A stretch of DNA of 64,000 nucleotides from NCBI GenBank assembly GCA_019916065.1, contig CM034240.1, positions 51,174,372-51,238,371 on the forward strand, in the 5' to 3' direction. This DNA comes from Vitellaria paradoxa. Lineage: Eukaryota > Streptophyta > Magnoliopsida > Ericales > Sapotaceae. The first letter of the stretch is position 1, and every line of letters begins with the position of its first letter. The notes under the pieces are model-generated. The model had not been told where the DNA came from, searched no databases, and was given only the letters and a program-made list of their open reading frames with translations. The translations under genes and the position numbers were made by a program. Below are positions 1 through 13,227 of the stretch, piece after piece.

Positions 1-3000
1 TTAACGATTTTTTATATTATAATTATAATATTTTTAAAATGAAATAAAATTTTTAACGGTTACTATTGTAGAAAAGAAGAAATATTATCAATGGTCTTAC
101 TCGTGAAAAAAAAAAAACAAAATTCGTAACAAAAACTAGCCGTTGATAAAAAAAAGCTAACAAATAAAGGTTAGTATTAACGATCATAATTATTGAAAAT
201 AGACATATTTTTCAACAACCATAATCGTAGAAAATGGATATATTATTTTCAATGCTTGATGACTGTGAAATATTGTCTTTTTTTACGGATTCAATTTCAA
301 TGCCTATTGACGATCACCTGACCATGAGAAATACATTTTTCAGTAATTTTTTTCAACATTTTCCATAATTCTAATAGTTGAAAATGAATTGCTTTGTTGT
401 AGTGATGGAATTTAGGTAAAAGTATCTCATTTTGATGAACCTAATTTTTTAAATTGTTAAAAAATAAATTTGAAACCTTGCATTTTAAATTGATGAACTT
501 TACAATCGTACCAATTGATAAATTATTATTTTAAAAAATTAAATATTCTAAGTTTAGAGATACTTATGTCTAAAAAATGAATTTTATTTTTTTAAAATAA
601 TTATACATTATTTAGCAAACTCATTATATGATGAATTATTATTTGTGTCTTTAATTAGTAACCCTATTTTTTATTATATATAAATTATCACTATTAAATT
701 TTGACTAAAATAAATTATTTTAGTGAAGTAATAAATTAAAAAAATATGAATGAATATTATTCTTAGTACATGTCTCTCTCTCCTTTTTGAAAAATACTAT
801 TCTACTAAAAAAATTCAAAAATTATAAATAAAATAAAATGATAATGGTAGCATTCTAATAAAATATATTTTTTTAAGTTTATTCTTTCAAATTGATAAAA
901 CCCACAATATTTTTATAATTATTTTTTCATATATTTTTCTCATCCAATTGCAATTTTTTTCCCCAAGGAAAGGAGATCCATGAAGAAATGTTGCACACGT
1001 TGGGGTTTATAACGATGCAGTGATGCCCCCGATCAATAAGAGGGGCACACAAGGGTATTCGATTTGAACGAACTTGATAAAAATTCATTGAAAAATATCT
1101 TAATGAGATTGAAACGGATTTAGGATTAAAATTTAATATCTGTGCGGATTTGAAATTTTTCTATAGGATATCTGATACCCGGTTATATTTATAGGGTATT
1201 TGATACACGATACCCACATGATACTCGTAAAATACTCGTTTAATAAAATAAAATAAATATATTTATATATTTACAATTACAATTTTATCTCTAAGATAAA
1301 TTTTTTGAACTTCTGAAATCAAGATCATTTATATTATGTTGGCAGCTGCTCTTGACTTTGTTGGGATAATTCATTTAGACCTGTTTAATTTATGATTTGT
1401 TGTATGCTATTTTCACATGTCATGGATTGTTTCAACTTTCATATTGGGTTTGGAAGTCCTTTATGAACTGTAATTCCTATTATACTATTCTAGGGGTATG
1501 CCCCTATATTTTTTGTACATTTATTTCTACTATTTATAATATATTTTTTTACCATTCAAAAAAAAAAAAACTTAGAGATCATTTGACCAATGAATTTGTT
1601 CAATTTAATAAATTTAATATTTTTGTCACTTACTAATTTTTATTTTTATCTCAAATCGGATATTTAACAAATACTCGACCAATAATTTGACCAATTGAAC
1701 ATAAATAGGATTTCACATGTTTGGGATGGATTTTACGAGTTTGGAATAGGACGGATTTGGGATTCTAACTAAAAAAATAAACAGTTTGGGATAATAAGTA
1801 ATCAAAAAATAAATGAGTTTGATAATAAGATTAATTAATTAGACGGTATTTTACACGTTTACATCCCTATAAGCAAAAGCCAGAGAAAAAATGACGGTAC
1901 CATATTTTGCACATGCTAGATGCTGATTTGTTAATTAACATGAAGGGTGGGGCCCGTTTAGTAATGAAGCTGTTTTTTTATTAATTTATGTTTAATTATT
2001 TATTTTCTTAATTTTAATGTTTGATCATCATTTACTTTTTTTTTAAATAATAATAATTGAATTGCAATTATAAATATAATTTAATTTATAAGAATTAAGA
2101 AATGAAAGGCAAGAAATTTTTTTTTAATTCTTGGGATCTTAAAGTTAACGATCAGATAAACTTTTCAGTAGTTCTGAGAAGATTCGAACTATGACCACTT
2201 GAAAAGTTGTGCAAGAGTTGCTAAATTTGATTTGATTATCCAAATCAATCCAAAATAAATAAATAAATTCAACAACCAAACCCTGTAATATTTTATCTCA
2301 ACTCGTTTTATTAATTTATACATACCTTTGGTCCCAACATTATATCAGAAAAAATGAAATAAAAAAAACATATATTAATTTATATAAGTAGATCAACTAG
2401 AAACAATTGATTAGCTAATACTATCACATAAACAAAATTAGTTTGTGAAATATTTGTATAAGTCTATTATTTAGAAATGGTAAATTCAAATAAAATTATT
2501 TTAATCATAACCTGTAAGTCTTGCATCATTATGTTTTTATTTTTTGTAATATTGTTTTTAAGTTGAATAGTTATCTCAATGACCGAAATCAAAAAATTAA
2601 AGTAATCACATATTTGCAAGTCAATTTACTTAAAAATAATAAATTTACTTTAATTACAACCTCTAAGTCATACAACGTTTTATTTTTACTTTTGTAGTAT
2701 CTTCTTGGTTGAATAATTTTCTCAACCAATGAAATCAAATTACCAAAAAAAAAAACCAACGAAATCAATAAAAATAATCGCTTATTTATAAATCTACGGA
2801 GCAAACTCCCCTTTTCTTTACCTCTACCTATGGTGATAATCTTTGCCTCTACCTATGGTGATAATTTTGTGATGAAATTGGGTGACAGCAAGTGAAAGAA
2901 TTCAAGAACTTCTGACCTTCAAGAGAAAAAATTTTCAGAATTTTTTTTACTGCTTCATTCCTCGTTTATAATGGTTTTTGTAGAAGCAAATGTAACCAAT

Positions 3001-4070
3001 CTTGTAACTATGGTCAACCTAACTATGGTTGGTCCAACTAGTTACAACATATTGTAACTAACTAAGCTAATAGCTTAGTTATAACAGTTGGATCAAACTC
3101 AATGATGACTTGGTTCTTATTCCAGCTAAAGGTGGCCCACGATTAAGTAACTTTTTCAGTCTGACCCACTAATACACTTCAGCTTGGCCTATTAATTATT
3201 TCCTGACTTATATTAGGACCTATCATTTTATTATTAATCGATCCATGACCTATCTATTTACTGATCTCTCGCGTTATCTTTCTCTTAAAGTTTTCTATCC
3301 AGCTAACTTATATGTTATTTATTGTTTTACCAACTCTTCCACCTACCTCATTAACTTTCTTTATCTATGCCCTTATATTTGAATCTCCTTATTCAATTGC
3401 CAAGATTCGAGATGGCTCATAACTGTTGCATTTGGGGGTTCAAGGGAGCTGCAGTGAAAAAATTCACTGAAGGGGCTATAGTGAAAAATAAAATGTTGAG
3501 ATTTATTTATACTTAATCCAATGGTTCTAATTTATGTTAATTAAATTTATTTTTAAAATAAAAATAAAAGTTTAAAAAATTTGATTAGAGCACATTTAAT
3601 ACAGAATGTCAAAGATCACATATTATTAAAGTGTAAAGAAATCTTATATCTTTTATTTTTTATTGTAACTCCTATAATAAATTTTTTTATTGTAATTCCT
3701 TGTACCCTGCATTCGGCGGCCCACGTGTGTTTGGTCCTGGGCTGTCTGAAGGTGCTTGTTCATTTTATCCTCCGCAAGTGAATTAATTTTCTCCCCCATC
3801 TTCTTCCCACGTGCTTTTGCTTCCTTTCCATAAATGCATTGCGCCTCTTCTTCCTTTCTTGCTAATTTGACTATGACAGGTCGATTTTTCTCCGTAGGTG
3901 CTGCTGTAGTGGTTTTATTACAATCTAATACATAAAGATTATAAATTTAAATAAAATTTTAATTACAACTTGTAAGCCTTACATTAATTTGTTTTTACTT
4001 TTTCTGATATATTTTGCAAGTTGAATTATTAGTAACTGAAAGCCAAAAAAATAAAAATAAAAAAATAATC
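1..4070. other. AT-rich 5' spacer before A1
   Basis: No convincing gene. About 400-960 is recognisably similar to 37030-37440 and 48530-48930, which lie upstream of A3 and A4, and 2300-4070 is similar to 19140-19950 and 50860-51480. This is therefore old shared upstream sequence of A-type subtilases. Small open frames (for example 1397-1636 and 3581-3781) show no family resemblance and look like chance frames in AT-rich DNA. 2441-2475 is the unoccupied version of the site filled by an insert at 19321 before A2. Confidence 0.6.
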
Positions 4071-4103
4071 ACACTTGGCGACAAAAAATATCAAATATTG
4101 GTC
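4071..4103 (+). promoter_or_regulatory. Conserved upstream box of A1
   Basis: A block reading TTGGCGACAAAAA followed by ATCAAATATTGGTC is kept about 200 bases upstream of A1, and recurs before A2, A3 and A4 while surrounding sequence has drifted. A CT-rich run follows at about 4122-4140. Function as a cis element is inferred only from conservation. Confidence 0.4.
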
Positions 4104-4252
4104 TAGTTGCTCAAGTTGTGGCGCTCTCTCTCTCTCTCTTTGAAGGGAAATGCATGTATTTTTTTATTAATTTTTTTCATTTTATAATTTATAAATTATT
4201 ATAGAATAAAAAATTATAAAAAGTACAAAAATTGCACTCTTCATCCAAACAT

Positions 4253-4260
4253 TATATAAA
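4253..4260 (+). promoter_or_regulatory. TATA box of A1
   Basis: TATATAAA lies 49 bases before the A1 start codon, in the same place as the TATA box of A2. Confidence 0.6.
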
Positions 4261-4301
4261 CAGAACATCGATACCTTCCATTCTATTCTGCCTGGAAGGA
4301 G

Positions 4302-6607
4302 ATGGCCATTCCAATCCACCTGGTGTCCCTATTCCTCGTCCTCTCTTATGCTGCGGAGACCTTCTCATCTATCCCATCGCAACCGTTTGATCATCCCAAG
4401 ACTTATATCATACACGTGTCCGAATCACACAAGCCCTCCGCATTCACTTCCCATCAACTTTGGTGTTCCTCCATCCTCCAATCGCTATCCACCTTCTCCC
4501 CCAACACGAAATTCTCTACACTTACGAACGTGCCGTCCATGGCTTCTCAGCGCACCTCACTGCCGCTCAGTCGGCTGAGCTCCGCAGGCTCCCCGGAATT
4601 ATTTCCGTTCTACCGGACGAACTTCTCGAGATCCAAACCACACGCACCCCTCACTTCCTTGGTCTCAGAAAAAGTTCCGGCCTGTGGCCCAACTCCAATT
4701 ACGGCGCAAATATTATCGTCGGAGTCCTCGACACCGGCATCTGGCCAGAACTGCCGAGTTTCTCCGACAAGGGACTCTCTCCGGTGCCGAGAGGTTGGAA
4801 AGGAAAATGCGAAACCGGACCTGAGTTCCCCTCTTCATCTTGTAATCGGAAAATCATTGGTGCGAGAGCCTACCACGCAGGATATGAAGCTGTGAATGGA
4901 AGACTGGACGAATCGAAGGAATCAAAATCGCCGAGAGATACAGATGGACACGGGACTCATACGGCTTCCACAGCTGCTGGATCGGTAGTTTCGAATGCGA
5001 GCTTCTTTGGATACGGAAAAGGTGTAGCAAGCGGCGTGGCCGTCAAGGCGAGAATCGCTGTTTACAAGGTCTGTTGGAAGAACGGTTGTTCACAAGCCGA
5101 CATTCTCGCGGGGTTGGATGGTGCCATTTCCGATGGCGTCCACGTCATTTCTTTCTCCATTGGAAAAAAAAGTGGGTTACCTCTGGAATACTACCAAGAT
5201 AACATTGCCATCGGATCTTTCGGAGCTGTCCGGCATGGAATTCTGTTTTCCTGCTCCGCAGGCAACAACGGTCCGGGTCCTTACACCACCCGTAATATTG
5301 CACCGTGGATGCTCTCCGTCGGAGCGTCCACAATCGATAGGGAGTTTAAGGCGGATGTTGTTCTTGGTAACGGTACGATCTTCGCCAGTAAATCACTCTA
5401 TTCCGGTGATCCTCTTGGAGAATCGATACCACTCGTTTACGGTGGCGACAATGGAGATAACCAATGTTTCTCAGGGAAGCTTATTCCATCAAACGTCACC
5501 GGAAAAATTGTGATATGCGATAGCGGAGGCAGCAGCGCTGTAGAAAAGAGTATTGCCGTGAATTCATCCGGGGGCATCGGAATGATACAGGTGAACTCTG
5601 CATCACGAGGAGATGGATTGGGTGCCTATTCTTACCTCATTCCGGCAACGATGGTCAGCTATAGCGACGGCAATAAGATCAAAGCTTACGTCAAATCTGT
5701 TCCTTCGCCGACTGCGACAATCGTGTTCAAAGGAACGGTGATTGGGACTTCACCATCGTCTCCAAGAGTTGCGAGCTTCTCTAGCCGCGGTCCAAACAAT
5801 CTAACGGCGGAGATTCTCAAACCGGACGTCATAGCCCCGGGTGTTGATATCCTGGCCGGTTGGACCGGTGCCACAAGCCCTAGTAACTTGGACACTGACC
5901 CGAGAAGGGTAGAATTCAACATCATATCGGGCACGTCCATGGCATGTCCGCACGTGAGCGGGTTGGCTGCGTTGCTGCACGAGACATACCCAAAGTGGAC
6001 CCCGGCAGCTGTCAAATCTGCCCTCATGACCACGGCTTATAATGAAGATAATTCCGGGCATGGTATTAAGGATTCTGTCGATGGGACAACGACCACACCA
6101 TTTAGCTACGGATCAGGACACGTGGAAGCAATTAAAGCTCCTGATCCAGGGTTGGTTTACGATATGGACGATGGTGATTACTTGTCATTCCTGTGCGCCA
6201 TTGGATACAACCAGTCGCAAATAGCAGTTTTTCTGAGAGGGTCTGGTACGGTGAATTGCAGTGCACAGAACTTGTCTAGTCCGGGTGATCTGAATTATCC
6301 ATCATTCTCTGTGGTGTTTGATTCGAACAGAAAGGTGGTGAAGTACAAGAGAGTGGTGACAAACGTTGGGAGTTCTCCGAATTCGATTTACAATGTTACA
6401 GTGAGTGCTCCAACAGGTGTTGAGATCACAGTGTCTCCAACTGAACTTGTATTTAGCAAGGAAAACAAATCATTGTCCTACCAAATCTCATTCGCCAGTG
6501 TTGTTGGGTTGGGTGAATTTGGGGTTTCTTCGCAGGCATTTGGATCAATTGAGTGGTCTGATGAAACGCATCGAGTGAGGAGCCCAATTGCTGTGGTGTG
6601 GACCTAA
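4302..6607 (+). pseudogene. Subtilase A1, frameshifted SBT1-type protease
   Basis: Reads as a full-length intronless plant subtilase except for two breaks. The start at 4302 gives a signal peptide and the first part of the I9 prodomain. At about 4505-4511 a net loss of four bases relative to A2 (one codon plus one base) moves the rest into another frame, continuing to 6607. The second frame holds the rest of the prodomain, the catalytic Asp (codon 4730), His in HGTHTAS (4949), the SAGNNGPG oxyanion segment, a PA-type insert, Ser in GTSMACPHVSG (5936) and the Fn3-like end. A CAA codon seen in A2-A4 is TAA here, removing about eight C-terminal residues. The long second frame could start at an internal ATG, but that product would lack the signal peptide and part of the prodomain. 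Most likely a recent pseudogene; a base error at the frameshift would not explain the early stop. Confidence 0.85.
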
Positions 6608-9600
6608 GCTGGTTTAGTGGCATCAAATTAAAATAAGAAGCTTGGCCTCAAAAATATATGCATGCTTTTTAAATAAGATGTTTAAGCTTGATTGCTTGTA
6701 ATAAATGGATTTAATATAATTTTATTTTATTGGTTTGCAATAGAAAATAGAAAAGAAGTAATGAAAATTAGAGAAAAATTTATTAAAAAATAAATTTATT
6801 GAGAAATACTTCTTCTTTCATATCATTTTTTAATCCAATCAAACCATTTAGTTTCGTTTTTTTTTTTTCTACACCTTCTCTAATTCATTAATTTCTTCCT
6901 TTTTTTCCCAATAAATTCATAATAATCCAAACACAACAAAAACTCTTCAATTCCACAACTATCATCAATCTGATTGGCCAGAGAATGCCAGAGAATGTAG
7001 GTTGCATTGAATGCAACCTATTACCTACTCCGAATTTATCGATCTGATTGGCCGGAGAATGCCGGAGAATGCAGGTTGCATTGAATGCAACCTTTTACCT
7101 GCTCCAAAAATTTGAAATGCAACCTTTTACCTACTCCAAAAATTTGAATCTCTGTTCTTTTCCATTTTTTACCCTTAATACTTAAATTTTTTAGTTCAAT
7201 TAATGCGAATAATCAGTATCTAAAAATGTGTATATATAATGCAGAGGAAAAACACACACAGAAATATATATATATATATTAAAAGTTAAAGGGAGGGAAA
7301 AACCAAGGAAAATGGGTACTTAACAAAGAGGGAAAAGGGGGGGTCGAAGTTCTGTTAATATGTTTGAAAAATAAATGAAGTAATAAAAACAGAAAAAAAT
7401 TAACATTAAGAGTTTATTTTTTAACACTATATTTTTCAATTTATATTTAACTATTTATGTTTTTTATTTTTGTTTTTTGTTGTCCCTTTTTTTTTTTGAA
7501 TGAAATCTGAAACTAAGTTTAAAAATATAATTTTATTTACAGTAGTTAGTATTTATTTTAATAAAATATAATTTAATTAATTTTAAAAAAATTAAATTTA
7601 ACAAAATGTATTTCATAATAATTTATTGAATTGAATTAAATTAATTAATTAATTAACTAAATCAATCAATTAAATTAAATTATTTCAACTATAAAAGTGA
7701 AGAAGCTATCGAGAACAATACTGATCATTTTAAAGACAATGATGTCAAGAAAATTATTGTGAATAGAACTAATGCAGTATGTTCTGATTTTGAGTCAAAG
7801 TTAGATAAAAGCTAAGAAATTATCGAGATCGATATTGATTATTTTGAGGACAATGATGTCAAAGAAATTGATAGGAATAGAATTAATGCAGTATGTTTTG
7901 TACATTTGTATTTTATTTTTCGTATTTTGTACATTTGTATATAACAAAATTTTGTAATTAAATTTTATATTGTTTTTGTATATATAATGTACATTTTTGT
8001 TTTAATTTATTTAAAAAAAATTTTGTTAATATGAAATATATTTTATCAAATTATTTTAATAAATGACATAATCTAAAATATATTTTAAATTATATAACAT
8101 ATTTTAATTTGAAATATATCTTATTAAATTATTTTAATCAAAAATTTATTTAAACTATATTTAATAGGTTTTATTTTTATTGAATTAAATTATTTTTCAT
8201 AAATAATATGATTAAATTAATAATACAATTAAAATGATATTTAATTTAATTTAATTAATATGAAATATATTTTTATTAAATTCGGTTAATTTTCTAAAAA
8301 ATAAATAAAATTAAAAATTTTATTAAAGGTTGATTCGATGGTTTCACTAATAATTGTTATAATTAATAATAGAATTAAAAGAGTTGCATATATAAATGTA
8401 TACTCTCAAATTGAATATATATATACAAATTTATATAGAGAGAGAAAATTGCAGAAATAGAAAATTTAGAAAATAGCGATTATAAGACCATTTGATAATA
8501 TTATTGTTTTTTGTTTTGTTTAACTTTTTATTTTTCAGTTTTATTTTCTGTAATCATTTTTTTCTAAAATAAAAATTGAAACTGCATTTACAGATACAAT
8601 TTTATTTACATAAATTATTTTTTTAATAAAATATTTAATTTTATTATTTTTTAAAAATTATTCAAATTTAAAAATATATTTCATATTAAGTAAACTATAT
8701 TAAATATTATTTTAATTATATTATTAATTTAATCATATTATTTATAAAAATAATTTAATTCAATAAAAAGAAAATATATTAAATATAATTTAAATATTTT
8801 ATTTATTAAAAATAATTTAATAAGATATATTTCAAATTAAAATATGTTATATAATTTAACCAAATATATTTCAAATATACGTCAAAGTTGTAGAGATTTG
8901 GTTGTTCCAATTGAAACGCGGGAAACTAAAATGACATTAAGAGTAAACTATAAAAAAAAAAAAAAAATTATACTCAATCTAACAGTTGTATTTAACGGTC
9001 AACTAATAGAAGGACCGAATTGATACTTGACTAAAAGTATAGGATTGTACTGTTACAATTGAAACGTGTGGAACTAAAATGATATTGAGGATAAACTATA
9101 AGAAAGATTTTTATACTTTACCCTTTTTTTTTGTCAAAAGTTGCTACTTACAATTTTTGTTGTGTTTGGGAAAGCAAATAGTAATTTTTAGTAACTTTTT
9201 ATATCTTTTAGGTGTTTGTTAGAATTTTTGGTAACTTTTGTCAATTTTTTGTAACTTTTAACAATTTTTAGCAAATTATTGTAACAAAGTAAAAATTTGT
9301 TAAAATTAGTGTTTCACTAAATGCAAAAAATAAATATAAATAAAATTTAATAATTTTTCACTAAAAATTGGATCGTCAAACGGTGTCTACAAACATTGCC
9401 CATGTGCCTGCAAAAAGAAATAATAATGCAATTGCAGCATGATCCTGGCCATATATATGCTCCTACCTTTCCCACTTACTCAACAATGCTTTTTGGGAAA
9501 AAAATAAAAATAAAAAAATAAACACAAAATAAAAGGAGAAAAAGGTTAATTTCCCATAAAATTTAGTAAAAAAAAAACCGTAATTAGATAGCTAGGTAAT

Positions 9601-9946
9601 TATATTATTCAAATAAAAATATATAATAAATCACATTATGCACCCTTATTTTTTATACTAAATTTTACTTTACGATTTGAGTTTTTAATTTTAACAATTA
9701 AGAGCATAAAATTTTTTATTCGGCTCTTTTTATTTTTTTTTCAGATAACTATTTTAAATTTTTAAATTTAAAATATTTATTAAATTATTTTTTGTTTACA
9801 AAATTACAATCCCCACGTTAATTATTTTAATAGTGTGTCCTGATAAATTATTTTAGTAAAATAGTATTTTTACTATAAAAAATAAAAATAAAGTTTATTT
9901 AAATTAAGTCTTTGTTTGGAACTACTAACTTTTTTTAAAAAAACTT
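6608..9946. other. Spacer between A1 and Tat nest
   Basis: A1 3' flank with AATAAA at 6700-6705, in the same 3' sequence as after A2. Then AT-rich DNA without genes. 7165-7680 is paralogous to 54918-55460 downstream of A4. 8870-9120 is a MITE-like stretch ending in TTTACCC. 9590-9850 resembles 59865-60190. Open frames here are short and unassigned. Confidence 0.55.
6970..7140. repeat. 74-base tandem repeat with palindrome
   Basis: Two direct copies with a 74-base period start at 6970 and 7044, followed by a partial third. Each full copy contains a perfect palindrome, AGGTTGCATT and AATGCAACCT around one G, which could form a short hairpin. No function assigned. Confidence 0.6.
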
Positions 9947-10500
9947 TGATGGCTCGTGCCCGACCGAGAACTGAGCGAACGATGAGGTAATTGTTGGATT
10001 CCTCTCGACCCTCTTTGGTAATCGAGGGATGCGGGGGCATCTAATAAGGTGCACCAGATCAAACATGGTTGCCCAAGCGACCACGATCATGACCTGATCC
10101 GACCGAACGGTATGGAACTCGGTCGAGCTTACCGATTGGCATATTGAGGATAAGATTGAAGACGAGATTGTTTACGTCATAATCATATGTGTAACCATAT
10201 TCTGCTATATTCTATGATTCTCGCCTCTCAAAGTGTTGCTTGCTACTTATCGATTTTGATAACTAATTAAATGAATCGACTTTGGGATCTACAATACACG
10301 TGGCATAACATGATTGGAAGGAAAGTATAATTGTATAGGGCTCACATGCATTATGCCCATCCAGGTCTTACACCTCTATATATACACTATTCTCTTAAGT
10401 ACATGATACGCACACTCTTTGTCTTACTAAAATTCTGTCAAAATTCTGTCAAAATACTTTCTTAATTCCCTTACTAACTCAAGTATCAGAGACTTTTTGG

Positions 10501-10780
10501 CAGGCACCATACCGATATACTAAGAAGTAATTTAGACTTGGAGTGGACACTTAGAGGATCCCAATTTATCGAGTCATCAGTTGACACCATTTGTGGGAAC
10601 GATTTTTCTCGCAATTTTTATGGTCCAAACCAGGTCCAAGCAGGCACCACACCGGTGTACTAAGAAGTAATTTAAACTTGGAGTGGGCACTTGGAGGATC
10701 TCAATTTACTGAGTCATCAGTTGACACCATTTGTGGGAACGATTTTTTCGCAATTTTTATAGTCCAAATGAGGTCCAACA
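10501..10780 (+). repeat. 140-base tandem duplication over primer-binding leader
   Basis: 10501-10640 and 10641-10780 are two copies of the same sequence, each holding the end of the LTR-like region, the primer-binding leader and the following GGAACGATTTTT stretch. The duplication lies inside the degenerate Tat element. Confidence 0.85.
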
Positions 10781-12240
10781 CAAATACACAACCTCAATCA
10801 CAATTGATGGAAACAATGGAGAACCAGAATGATGAACGGATCAACGCCATTGAGAACCAAATGAGGGAGATGATGGCCGTCATACAAACCCTCGTGGCCC
10901 AAAACCAAAGGCTACTTCAGCAGTAGCAGCACGCCCCTATTCACATCTTACCTCCATGTTCACATAATAGAGGGGTGGTCAAAATGAATAGAGGCCAAAA
11001 TAGAGATACATATGAAGGCAATAGAGCTGGAGTTATAGGGGAGAATGAGATCCCTGTCAAGCAACCAAAAGAGTCCAAGAAGTAGGACAGGACTGTTAGA
11101 GCTAACCTTGGCATTGGCGACCACCCAGAGCTGTTACACACAGAAAGAGCTAGAGTAAGGGATGCTATTGTTAACCTATTGGTGGAGCCCATGAGGGTTA
11201 TGCAAGCTCAAATCCATAGCGTTTGACTCCTCTCTGAGTAAGAGGGATATATAGGTAGCCCCGTCGTTTACTGGGATGCAACCCCCCCGTGTTTGTTTTT
11301 TGAATATGTTTACGTGTTCGAAGTCCGAAGGTTTTAGCCGTTGTCAAAGACTTAAATATGGTTGATGATGTGGATGTTGATGGCAACTCGCCATTCTCTG
11401 CAGTGGTCATGGCTTGCTCCCTTATCGCATAAGTTCAAGATGCTAGTATTTGACTCTTTCAATGGTTTGAAGGACCCCTTTGACCATCTAGAAACCTATA
11501 AGACTTTGATGCGTATACATGCAGATCCTAATGAGATCCTATGTTAGGTCTTCTCGACAACACTCAAAGGCCCAGCTCGATTGTGGTTCAACAAAATCAA
11601 GCCAGGCACCATTACAAACTTCTCTTAGCTAGGAAAGTTGTTTGTAAAAGGAAACTAGCCACCCATCTCCTAACAATCAAACAGGGCAAACACAAACCCC
11701 TCAGAGATTACGTAAAGAGATTCATTTATTCAATAAATAGAGTCTAGAGGTGGATGAGGTCGACGACAAAATGGCGGTCACGGCCTTCATGAGGGGGCTG
11801 AGAACCCCCAGGTTTATGGCCTCCCTACTTGAGAAAGCACTTGTTGATATGGCAGAACTGATGGTTTAGACTCAGTGACATGCTAATGTGAAGGATGGCC
11901 TCAGGGCTAAATGGGGAAGTGATGGGGTAGGAGGCTCCAAAATTGACAAAAAGCAGCCAAATGATTTTAGCAATTCTCAGGATACTCGTAAACCTAAGAA
12001 TTAGAGATTTGATGAAAAATGATATCGATCGTAATTTTACTCCACTCAACATGAGGTTGGGGAATATATTTTTGAGATTCAGAATGATCCGTCCTTGAAA
12101 TGGCCTGAAAGGGCAAGGACCCTAATAGACAAATGGTCTCGAACAAAGTACTGTTGATTCCACAGAGACCTTGGGCACGATACTAATGATTATATTAACC
12201 TAAAGAGACATGTCGAGGAGTTGATCAGATATGATTAACT
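10768..12240 (+). pseudogene. Tat gag remnant
   Basis: Starts MRSNTNTQPQ with a short coiled-coil-like region (about 10800-10925). Around 11450-11720 the frame reads FNGLKDPFDHLETYKTLM and, past a stop, TTLKGPARLWFNKIKPGT. These are the hallmark segments of the gag core of Tat retrotransposons (cleavage into capsid, an RNA-packaging shell protein). Several stops and shifts break it. Further downstream, a decayed arginine- and lysine-rich region fits the nucleocapsid end. Not functional. Confidence 0.7.
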
Positions 12241-12391
12241 TAGAAGATTTGTGGCCAGTTAGGATAATAATAGAAGGGCAAGCGTAAAAGCCTCAAGCGA
12301 AGGTGCCCCTCATAAAGAAGTCCTTCACTGAGGAGCCCCAACTGAGCACTCTAAAATAACCAGTCGATCGGTGAGATACATGTAATTTCAG

Positions 12392-13060
12392 GTGGATTTG
12401 TTGCTGGAGGGGAATCCTCGAGCGTCAGAAGAATATGCTCGGGAGGCACGAGCCCCCTGTAAAGTTTTAAAGGACAAGCGACCAAATAAGAAGGCTCAGC
12501 CCCATTACCCTTCGATCACTTTCATCGAGGAAGAAGCAGAGGAGTTCTGCCAACCTCATGATGACCCTCTAGTTATTTCCTCGATCATTGCCAACTTCAA
12601 GATTTGGAAGGTATTAGTCGACAGTGGTAGTTCAGCAATATATTATATTGGGGGCATTTGAGAAAATAAAGATTGGCAGAGAAAAGTTATAACTAGTGTC
12701 CTCCCTTTTATGGGCTTTACGAGAAACCGAGTGACTCCGTTCAGGTCTATTGTTCTACCGATGACTCTTAGGGATAAACCACATCAGGTGACGAAGATGA
12801 TTAATTTCTTGGTGGTAGACTGTCCCTCGGCATACAATGTGATCCTTGGGATGACAACCCTTAATTAATTTAAAGCGATCACATCCACATACCATCTTCA
12901 TGTCAAATTCTTGACCAAAGATGGTATGGGATGTGCTAAAGGCGATCAAAAGGTGGCACGGGAGTGTTACATGTCCTTCTTTAAGCAGGATACTGGAAAA
13001 TAGGCACTAGTTGTGGACAATCTGGAAGTTTGGGATGACGAGTTCACCAAGGAAAAATAG
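12392..13060 (+). pseudogene. Tat retropepsin remnant
   Basis: Shows the aspartic protease signature VLVDSGSSA (Asp codon 12620), after an acidic stretch and the FKIWK lead-in usual for Tat elements. It continues past stops with a VVDCPSAYNVILG-like segment and an ITSTYHL-like segment, both standard in this lineage. In-frame stops and a changed ADILY follow-up make it inactive. Confidence 0.7.
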
Positions 13061-13066
13061 AGAAGT

Positions 13067-13227
13067 TCTGCCAACCTCATGATGACCCCTTAGTTATTTC
13101 CTCAATTATTGCCAACTTCAAGATTTGGAAGGTATTGGTCGACAGTGGCAGTTCAGTAGAGATACTGTACCAAAGGGCATTTGAGAAATGAAAATTGGCA
13201 AAGAAGTTACAACAAGTGTCCTCTCCT
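13067..13227 (+). pseudogene. Second copy of Tat protease segment
   Basis: Near-identical to 12545-12710 (again VLVDSGSS), so the protease region occurs twice in direct orientation. This copy is cut at 13227 by a solo LTR and resumes at 14830. Confidence 0.75.

Larger units (their letters stand above)
9947..13066 (+). mobile_element. Degenerate Tat-type Ty3/gypsy retrotransposon, 5' part
   Basis: A probable 5' LTR (about 9947-10579, ending CATCA, with a TATATATA stretch near 10376) is followed by a leader reading TTGACACCATTTGTGGGAAC, a mutated form of the TTGGCGCC...TGTGGGA primer-binding leader typical of Tat elements. Gag and protease remnants follow, full of stops. Reverse transcriptase, RNase H and integrase are absent: after the protease the sequence jumps to a second copy of the protease. 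The exact 5' end and a target-site duplication were not established. Confidence 0.7.

Noticed and set aside
1397..1636. Many short hypothetical proteins in AT-rich spacers (for example 3581-3781, 24673-24867, 35636-35881, 60511-60723)
   Set aside because: Low-complexity Phe/Leu/Ile/Lys composition, poor contexts, not kept open in paralogous copies.
2150..2215. Possible tRNA-like or SINE remnant (minus strand GGTCATAGTTCGAATC)
   Set aside because: A B-box-like match only; no clear A-box or target duplication.
4348..4578. Second + strand frames over the A genes (also 20284-20835, 38660-39241, 51779-52360)
   Set aside because: Out-of-frame shadows of the signal peptide and prodomain, with biased composition and no family match.
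5686..6033. Minus-strand frames over the subtilases (also 21630-21971, 40005-40346, 53121-53462, 27242-27925)
   Set aside because: They recur at the same place in every copy because the sense coding bias leaves the opposite frame open; no domain or start signal.
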